Below are positions 8,893 to 14,860 of a stretch of DNA of 33,562 bases, in pieces. Under the pieces are notes generated by a model that saw only the letters and a list, made by a program, of their open reading frames with translations, was not told the origin of the DNA and ran no database searches. Each line of letters opens with the position of its first letter. Positions within the stretch are counted from its first letter, which is position 1. The stretch lies in the NCBI RefSeq assembly GCF_004793545.1, contig NZ_SRYA01000051.1:1-33562 (forward strand). Direction: 5' to 3'. The stretch is from Petralouisia muris (GTDB lineage Bacteria; Bacillota; Clostridia; Lachnospirales; Lachnospiraceae). Position numbers and translations under genes: made by a program.

Positions 8893-10632
8893 ATGGAAGA
8901 ACATATTTATGTTGTGAATCAGACAATGGAACTGTCAGACTGTAAAAATGACTGGTTTTTTGATGAGAAATATAAATGCTGGTGCCTGGAGGATATTTTG
9001 TACACCGATAAGGCCACAACGCCGAAATTCCAGAGACTGAGCATTTTTGTGCCGGAACCCTATATGAAGAAGAATGGGGAAATAGATCCGGACGCTACTA
9101 TGAACGGGTACAATGCATCCAACGTTCCGGTGATTTTTGAAAATAATTCGGCAGGATATATGCAGATGCCCCATGTATGGCTGGAAGGGCCGCGGTGTTA
9201 TGCCCACCAGTATCTGGAGAAAGGGTATGTCTATGTAACCTGTGGAAACAGGGGAAGTGAATCCAAGGACAAAAATGGAGAATGGTGTGGAAAGTCACCT
9301 GCAAATCTGGTGGATTTAAAGACCGCTATCCGTTTTCTACGGCATAATGCAGACTGCATTCCGGGCTGTCTGGATCGTATCATATCCGTAGGCTGGAGCG
9401 CCGGCGGCGCAATGTCTACGCTCCTTGGGGTTACAGGAAATCATGAGGATTTTATTCCATATCTGGAAGAAAATGGTGCTTTTATGGAGGAACGTGATGA
9501 TGTTTATGCATCACAGATTTACTGCCCCATTGTAGATCTGGAGCATGCAGATCTTGCCTATGAGTGGATGTTCCATGAGGACAAAGAGAACGAGGCGTCT
9601 CCAGCAGGACCGGCAGGAACCATGACGCCATTCCAGATAGCGCTCTCCGCAAAATTAAAAGAAAGATATATTGCTTACTTCAACAGCCTTGAGCTGGTAA
9701 ACCCGGATGACCATACAGCCTTGCGTCTGGATGAAGATGGAAGAGGTGGCGCGGGATATGATTATTTGATGGAGAAATTGAATGCTTCTGCTACAGACTT
9801 TTTGCGCAGGCTTGCGGCAGGGAAACTTCCAGAAAAATATTCCCCGCAGGATTATCTTACAGGCAATTATGAATATGAAACAATGGCGCCTATGGGCGGC
9901 GGAGAGCCGGAGAAAGAAGAGGCAGACCTGATGCAGGGCCATGCAGGACCCGGCGTTGCCCTGCGCAGAGGACCGGAAAAAGATTCGGAGGGAGAAGGAA
10001 GGCCTGCTGAGAAGCCTTCCCTTGGGGACATGGTATCCCGTCCGCCCAAAGGAGAGCCTTATGAGGCATTTGAACCGCCAATGATCCGTGTAAAAGGCGA
10101 AGATAAGCAAGAATGGTTAAAATGGGATGGCAGCAAGGCAGAAATATCGGATTTGGATACTTATGTGCTGAAACATCGCAGAAGGATGAAACCATGCACA
10201 TCTTTTGATACACTGAGCATGGACAGCGGGGAAAATCGTGTATTTGGAATGCCCGAAAAGCATTTTATGCATTTTAACGGGGAAATTGCAGAAGCGATCA
10301 AAGAGCTGGAAAAGGAGTTTCCGGAAGAATATCAGAAATATTATAAGGCTTACCAGGCAGTGGATGGTGATGAAGCGCTGGCACGAAGGATCTATTTGAT
10401 CAATCCTTTCAATTATATAGGTGCCTCTGAAAAAAGTGATGATGCAAAATATTTCCGGATCAGGGTTGGGGCCAGTGACGCCGATACTTCCCTTTCCGTA
10501 AACATGACCCTTGCCTTAAAGCTCGCGGCTGCAGGAAAACCGGTTGATTATGCCCTTGTCTGGGATAAGCCCCATTGTGAGGCTGATTATCCGGGAGAAG
10601 TGTGTGACTGGATTGAAAAGATTTGCAAATAG
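8893..10632 (+). CDS. Cytosolic subtype-B tannase homologue (tannin acyl hydrolase, TanB-like)
   Basis: This 579-residue alpha/beta-hydrolase has no signal peptide. The nucleophile elbow is GWSAGG with Ser169. Downstream, YCPIVDLEHADLAYEW closely matches the conserved block of L. plantarum tannase as I remember it. The C-terminus carries D529-A-D531-T-S and H561 (DKPHCEADY), and D529 to H561 is 32 residues, the same spacing as Asp419-His451 in TanLp1. K433 and E447 are 14 apart, as are gallate-contacting Lys343 and Glu357, and D531 corresponds to Asp421. So triad and galloyl-recognition residues appear intact. A Gly/Pro/Glu-rich insert (about 331-405) makes it roughly 110 residues longer than TanLp1. 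It probably hydrolyses galloyl or related phenolic esters after import. The start is 3 bp after the LpdD-like gene. Confidence 0.85.
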   Translation: MEEHIYVVNQTMELSDCKNDWFFDEKYKCWCLEDILYTDKATTPKFQRLSIFVPEPYMKKNGEIDPDATMNGYNASNVPVIFENNSAGYMQMPHVWLEGPRCYAHQYLEKGYVYVTCGNRGSESKDKNGEWCGKSPANLVDLKTAIRFLRHNADCIPGCLDRIISVGWSAGGAMSTLLGVTGNHEDFIPYLEENGAFMEERDDVYASQIYCPIVDLEHADLAYEWMFHEDKENEASPAGPAGTMTPFQIALSAKLKERYIAYFNSLELVNPDDHTALRLDEDGRGGAGYDYLMEKLNASATDFLRRLAAGKLPEKYSPQDYLTGNYEYETMAPMGGGEPEKEEADLMQGHAGPGVALRRGPEKDSEGEGRPAEKPSLGDMVSRPPKGEPYEAFEPPMIRVKGEDKQEWLKWDGSKAEISDLDTYVLKHRRRMKPCTSFDTLSMDSGENRVFGMPEKHFMHFNGEIAEAIKELEKEFPEEYQKYYKAYQAVDGDEALARRIYLINPFNYIGASEKSDDAKYFRIRVGASDADTSLSVNMTLALKLAAAGKPVDYALVWDKPHCEADYPGEVCDWIEKICK

Positions 10633-10644
10633 GCGGTGGTTTTT

Positions 10645-12966
10645 ATGGGGATTGATTACAGTAAGATAACGGAAGGAATATTGAGGGAAGACTGTTTTGA
10701 CCCGGAACAGTTGGGAAAATGTGAGTCTATCATGAGCCTTGGAAATGGTTACCTTGGCTTAAGGAGCGCTACAGAGGAACATTACCTGAATGAAACAAGG
10801 GGAATATTTGTGGCCGGGACATTCAATAAGTTTGATGAGAATGAAGTGACAGAACTCCCCAATGGAGCCGATCTGACAGCAGTTGATATATTTATAGAGG
10901 GAGAACGCTTTTCACTGTCTGATGGGAAATACGAGGATTATACAAGGGAATTGAACGTCCGTACCGGAGAATTGTACCGGAGTGTGGCCTGGACTTCCCC
11001 AAAAGGCAGGAAAGTGAAGCTGAGCTTTTTCAGGATTGTCTCCCTGAAGAGGCTGCATGTGATCGCACAAAGGATTGAAATTACAGCCCTTGATGAAGCA
11101 GTGGAAGTCAGGATCCGTTCCGGGATTGACGGCACCATGACAAATACAGGAAGCCAGCATTTTTCAGATGGGGATAAGCGGTTTTATGAGAAACATTTTA
11201 TCCAGTTTGTCCAGACCACCACGCAATCTGACATCGGTTTTGCGAATACCACAGCCCACATTCTGTATGTGGACAATGAGAAATTGCAGGAAGAGCCAGA
11301 GGTTTTTATTGAACGCCGTAAAATATTTGCGGGGTTTGACAAGCGGGTAGAAGCAGGGCAGACATTGGCCATTGAGAAGTATTCGACTGTTTATACCAGC
11401 CGGGACAAGGAAATGGAAGGAAAATCTCTGGCAGATATTCAGGAAATTTCCCTGGGTGCCTGCAGGGATGCAGAAAAAGCAGGATATGCCATGCTGAAAG
11501 ACGAGTCATCGGCGAAGTGGAAAGAAGAGGTATGGGATAAAGCTCCCATCCAGATAAAAGGGCCTGCAATCGACCAGTTTGCCATTTTATTTGCCCAGTA
11601 CCATATGCGTCTGATGGTGCCAAAGCATGACAACCGTATGAATATCGGTGCAAAAGGGCTTTCGGGAGAGGGCTACAAAGGACCTACGTTCTGGGATACG
11701 GAAATTTTTCTGCTTCCGTATTATATCTTTACCGATCAGGAGACAGCCAGAAAGCTGGAGGAGTACCGCTACCTGTCCCTTCCCGGCGCCCATGCAAAAG
11801 CGAAGCATAATGGGTACAAAGGAGCCATGTTCCCCTGGGAATCTGCCTGGCTGGATGACGGGGAGGTTACGCCGGAGTTCATGGATGTGGACATTGTGAC
11901 AGGAAAACCGATAAAAGTGTGGTCTGGAATCATTGAGCAGCATATCACCTCAGACGTTGCTTATGGCGCATGGCAATATGCGGTCATCACAGGGGATGAG
12001 GAATTTATGGAACGGTATGGATATGAACTGATTATGGATACTGCGAATTTCTGGGCATCGAGGCTTGAAAAAACAGGAACAGACGGAACATATCATATCA
12101 ACGATGTGGTAGGTCCAGACGAGTTCCGTGAGCATGTCAATGACAATGCATTTACAAATTACATGGCTCATTGGAATATGGTAAAGGCAATGGAATACTT
12201 TCATCTGCTGAAAGAAGAGAAACCGGAAATCTTTGCCCGGCTGGATGAAAAAATGAATCTGGAAGCAGCATACAGGGAATGGAAAGATGGCAGTGAGCGC
12301 ATTTATCTGCCAAAGCCAACAAAAGAACATGTATTGCCCCAGGATGACCGTTATTTAAGCTGCCGCGACATTGACCTTACCAAATACAAAGAGCAGGAGC
12401 ATGTCGGGGGCATTACCCGTGATTTCAATATGGAGCAGATTAATCAAATCCAGGTATCCAAACAGGCAGATGCACTGGTATTATTCTTCCTTCTGGAGAA
12501 TGAGTTTCCCGCGGAAGTGAAGAAAGCAACCTGGGAATATTATGAGAAGCGGACAATCCATGATTCCTCACTGTCCCTTTCCACCCATTCGGTACTTGCC
12601 AGCGATATGGGAGAGAAAGAGCTTGCTTACAGCCTGTTTCAGAAAGCATCCATGATTGACCTTGGTACATTTATGGGTTCTTCAAACGCGGGAATTCATG
12701 CCGCATCTTTTGGCGGTGTATGGCAGTGCGTGGTATATGGATTTGGCGGCGTGCGTATGCTGGATGGAAAGCTCCGCATCAATCCGTCCCTTCCGAACGA
12801 GTGGGAAGAACTGGCGTTTACGATACTTTGGAAAGGCCAGAAGCTGGCGGTTAAGGTTGCAAAGGATTTGATTTCTGTTCAGAATCTGACAGGTACGGCG
12901 GAAGTTGAGATTGAGATATGCGGCGAACAGAAGTCTGTACAGGAAGAATTGAAAATGATGATGTAA
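10645..12966 (+). CDS. Glycoside hydrolase family 65 phosphorylase
   Basis: The 773-residue protein has an N-terminal beta-sandwich (about 1-270) and an (alpha/alpha)6 barrel. The catalytic acid is Glu493 in VVGPDEFREHVNDNA. Phosphate-site segments are SKQADALVLFFLL and the HDSSLSLSTHS and SNAGIHAASFGG blocks. GH65 enzymes phosphorolyse alpha-glucosides (maltose, trehalose, kojibiose, nigerose types) with inversion, giving beta-glucose-1-phosphate, the substrate of the PgmB encoded upstream. Which alpha-linkage is used cannot be read by eye. The ATG at 10645 is preferred over an in-frame GTG at 10636 because the AGGCGGTGG site (10631-10639) would overlap the GTG. It is the last gene of the long operon. 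An alpha-glucoside phosphorylase is unexpected beside tannases and hints at the core sugar of the substrate. Confidence 0.88.
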   Translation: MGIDYSKITEGILREDCFDPEQLGKCESIMSLGNGYLGLRSATEEHYLNETRGIFVAGTFNKFDENEVTELPNGADLTAVDIFIEGERFSLSDGKYEDYTRELNVRTGELYRSVAWTSPKGRKVKLSFFRIVSLKRLHVIAQRIEITALDEAVEVRIRSGIDGTMTNTGSQHFSDGDKRFYEKHFIQFVQTTTQSDIGFANTTAHILYVDNEKLQEEPEVFIERRKIFAGFDKRVEAGQTLAIEKYSTVYTSRDKEMEGKSLADIQEISLGACRDAEKAGYAMLKDESSAKWKEEVWDKAPIQIKGPAIDQFAILFAQYHMRLMVPKHDNRMNIGAKGLSGEGYKGPTFWDTEIFLLPYYIFTDQETARKLEEYRYLSLPGAHAKAKHNGYKGAMFPWESAWLDDGEVTPEFMDVDIVTGKPIKVWSGIIEQHITSDVAYGAWQYAVITGDEEFMERYGYELIMDTANFWASRLEKTGTDGTYHINDVVGPDEFREHVNDNAFTNYMAHWNMVKAMEYFHLLKEEKPEIFARLDEKMNLEAAYREWKDGSERIYLPKPTKEHVLPQDDRYLSCRDIDLTKYKEQEHVGGITRDFNMEQINQIQVSKQADALVLFFLLENEFPAEVKKATWEYYEKRTIHDSSLSLSTHSVLASDMGEKELAYSLFQKASMIDLGTFMGSSNAGIHAASFGGVWQCVVYGFGGVRMLDGKLRINPSLPNEWEELAFTILWKGQKLAVKVAKDLISVQNLTGTAEVEIEICGEQKSVQEELKMMM

Positions 12967-12982
12967 TGCTTGGAACCTATAC

Positions 12983-13007
12983 TAAAATTACGAGGGAAAA
13001 ACGGTAT
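12983..13007 (+). promoter_or_regulatory. Possible SigD/FliA-type (motility sigma) promoter
   Basis: TAAA at 12983-12986 and ACGGTAT at 13001-13007 are separated by 14 bases. The motility sigma consensus is TAAA-N14/16-CCGATAT, so the -35 is perfect and the -10 matches 5 of 7. The site lies upstream of a chemoreceptor-like gene, the kind of gene this sigma factor normally transcribes. No competing sigma-A promoter of similar quality was noticed between the GH65 stop and the chemoreceptor start. Confidence 0.4.
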
Positions 13008-13033
13008 TACATTGTGTTAATATGAAGTGGCTA

Positions 13034-13080
13034 CAAATAACTTGGGCATTTGTTTTAAAATGAAATGTGCAAGTTATTTG
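13034..13080 (+). repeat. Inverted repeat / hairpin in the leader of the chemoreceptor-like gene
   Basis: CAAATAACTTG (13034-13044) pairs perfectly with CAAGTTATTTG (13070-13080) across a 25-base loop, and the loop has a further short CATTT/AAATG pairing. It is followed by an interrupted T-rich stretch (CTTTATGTTTTTA), so it could act as a weak terminator for the GH65 operon. If transcription starts at the motility-type promoter, it would instead be a hairpin in the 5' leader. The sequence alone does not decide between these. Confidence 0.5.
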
Positions 13081-13121
13081 GGCTTTATGTTTTTATGATT
13101 CATGGAATGGGGGCGCATAGG

Positions 13122-13934
13122 ATGAAAGGCAGTATTGGCCGTAAAGTAATTGCCATGATGGTAGTTTTAGGCGGCGTTTTTTTGGTGGCAATTGCAGCAA
13201 ATGTTATGGCATTGTCATCCATCAGGGAAAATAATGATAGGATCAACATTTATCTGGATATGGGTCAGGTCAAGAGTGAGGCATCAACGGTGTTCCAGAA
13301 GATACAGCTTTATTCGAATCTCAGTTATTTCAAACAAGGGACAAAAGAGATTGATTCTATGCGGGAGAAGCTGGAATCTGGCATCTCGGAAATGGAGTAT
13401 GCGATGGGTGCGTTGGGCGGTTTTTGTGAGCAGACAAAGGACGCAGATGTGATCGCAGCCTATGAGGACTGGAATGCAGCCATGACGGATTTTTTAGATT
13501 ATTGCACCCAGATACTTGCGGAAGCTAGAAAAGAGAAAATTCAGAGCGTCAGCAGCCAGGTGATAGGAGCGGTAGAAAGCCTGGCGCAGAATGCGGAGGA
13601 TATGCTGCGGTTCATAGATGAGAACGTTATGAAAGATTATGACAGCTTTGTGGAGGTTGTGGAAAAATATGAGCAGGATGCGGATCATGTAAATGGCATC
13701 CTGACAGAGTTTGCCGGAAATTCAAGTGACATCAATGATACGATTCAGGGTATGAATGTGGGCATGAATGATATTGCGGCAGCAGTGGATGAGAGCGCCA
13801 AAAGTGTGGCAAACGTTGCCTCGAATGCAGCCAGGTTGGTGGAATCCATGAAGCAGATTCAAAAGGAAACAGAAAACAATCAAGACATATCATTAAAATT
13901 GAGCAGTGAAGTAAACCGCTTTAAAAATGTATAA
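13122..13934 (+). CDS. Shortened methyl-accepting chemotaxis-like protein lacking the signalling hairpin
   Basis: The 270-residue protein begins MKGSIGRKVIAMMVVLGG with one membrane helix (about 8-30). A helical sensor-like region follows (about 31-145), and then directly a segment typical of the C-terminal tail of clostridial chemoreceptors (MLRFIDENVMKDYDSF, then DINDTIQGMNVGMNDIA and DISLKLSSEVNRFKNV). A second membrane helix, the HAMP domain and the conserved kinase-contacting tip (E-I-A-x-Q-T-N-L-L-A-L-N-A-A-I-E-A-A-R-A) are all missing. The result looks like a full receptor with an in-frame internal deletion of the middle. It could be a decaying receptor, a sensor that pairs with another chemoreceptor, or a helical membrane protein with a new role. 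ATG 13122 is chosen because the upstream in-frame starts from 13065 overlap the leader hairpin. Confidence 0.7.
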   Translation: MKGSIGRKVIAMMVVLGGVFLVAIAANVMALSSIRENNDRINIYLDMGQVKSEASTVFQKIQLYSNLSYFKQGTKEIDSMREKLESGISEMEYAMGALGGFCEQTKDADVIAAYEDWNAAMTDFLDYCTQILAEARKEKIQSVSSQVIGAVESLAQNAEDMLRFIDENVMKDYDSFVEVVEKYEQDADHVNGILTEFAGNSSDINDTIQGMNVGMNDIAAAVDESAKSVANVASNAARLVESMKQIQKETENNQDISLKLSSEVNRFKNV

Positions 13935-13946
13935 GGAGATAGAAAA

Positions 13947-14678
13947 ATGCCGATAGGAGTTATTATTAATGCGCTTTCAGTGGCGGTTGGCGGTATGGTG
14001 GGCGCCTTTGCCGGGAACAAATTAAGCGCCCGTTTTAAAGAGGATATTAATATGATCTTTGGTGCGTGTTCCATGGGGATGGGAATCAGTGCCATTGTTT
14101 TGATGGAAAATATGCCGGCAGTTATTTTTGCAGTCATCATCGGTACAGCCGTTGGTCTGGCAATTCATCTGGGAGATAAAATGAATGCTGCTGCAGGCGG
14201 TATGCAGAAAGTGGTTTCCAAATTTGTGAAAAATAAGAATTCGAAAATTTCCGAAGAAGAATTTACAGCGACCCTTGTTACAATCATTGTATTATTCTGT
14301 GCCAGTGGAACAGGAATCTATGGTTCCATTATTTCAGGAATGACTGGAGAACACAGTATTTTGATCGCCAAATCCATTCTGGATTTGTTTACAGCTTTAA
14401 TTTTTGCCTGCACGTTGGGAATGGTGGTATCTATAGTAGCAATTCCGCAGTTTGTTATATTCCTGCTCCTGTTCTTATGTGCCGGATTGATCTATCCTGC
14501 CACAACGCCCACAATGATCAATGACTTTAAAGCATGCGGAGGTTTTATTATGCTTGCTACGGGTTTTCGTATGATCAAAGTGAAAATGTTTCCAACGGCT
14601 GACATGATACCGGCTATGGTGATTGTCATGCCCTTTAGCTGGTTCTGGGTAAATTATGTTCTTCCCCTTGTGAACTGA
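13947..14678 (+). CDS. DUF554 family membrane protein
   Basis: The 243-residue protein has about seven hydrophobic helices. It has the DUF554 (YdfK-type) pattern: MPIGVIINALSVAVGGMVGA at the start, a GACSMGMGISAIVLM segment, GTAVGLAIHLGDKMN, and a C-terminal GGFIMLATGFRM segment. The biochemical role of the family is not established; transport is often assumed. It starts 12 bp after the chemoreceptor-like gene with an AAGGAGAT site, so the two are likely co-transcribed. Its position between the two tannase genes suggests, but does not show, a part in handling the products of the locus. Confidence 0.85.
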   Translation: MPIGVIINALSVAVGGMVGAFAGNKLSARFKEDINMIFGACSMGMGISAIVLMENMPAVIFAVIIGTAVGLAIHLGDKMNAAAGGMQKVVSKFVKNKNSKISEEEFTATLVTIIVLFCASGTGIYGSIISGMTGEHSILIAKSILDLFTALIFACTLGMVVSIVAIPQFVIFLLLFLCAGLIYPATTPTMINDFKACGGFIMLATGFRMIKVKMFPTADMIPAMVIVMPFSWFWVNYVLPLVN

Positions 14679-14689
14679 TATGAATATGC

Positions 14690-14717
14690 AAAAGGCAGTG
14701 TACATGTGCCCCTTTTT
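14690..14717 (+). terminator. Weak possible rho-independent terminator after the DUF554 gene
   Basis: AAAAGGCA (14690-14697) can pair imperfectly with TGCCCCTTTTT (14707-14717), with a CC bulge between the GGCA/TGCC stem and the A/T pairs, and it ends in a T run. It lies 12 bp after the DUF554 stop. The stem is short, so the call is tentative. Confidence 0.35.
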
Positions 14718-14767
14718 CAGGCTGTATCGGAGAGTCTGAAAATTTTGTGAAAGTTCCGGACAGTAAA

Positions 14768-14796
14768 TTGAAAAATTCATAAATCCATAGTATACT
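14768..14796 (+). promoter_or_regulatory. Sigma-A promoter of the secreted tannase gene
   Basis: TTGAAA at 14768-14773 and TATACT at 14791-14796 have an exact 17-base spacer. Both hexamers differ from consensus at one or two positions. It stands about 65 bp upstream of the lipoprotein tannase start, so this gene is a separate transcription unit from the long operon. The leader of about 55 bases carries the AGATTACAAAATGGAGGG segment with the ribosome binding site. Confidence 0.7.
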
Positions 14797-14860
14797 TCCA
14801 ATTGCGGATGGCAGTTCGCCTTATAAAACACTCCGAGATTACAAAATGGAGGGATAAAAA

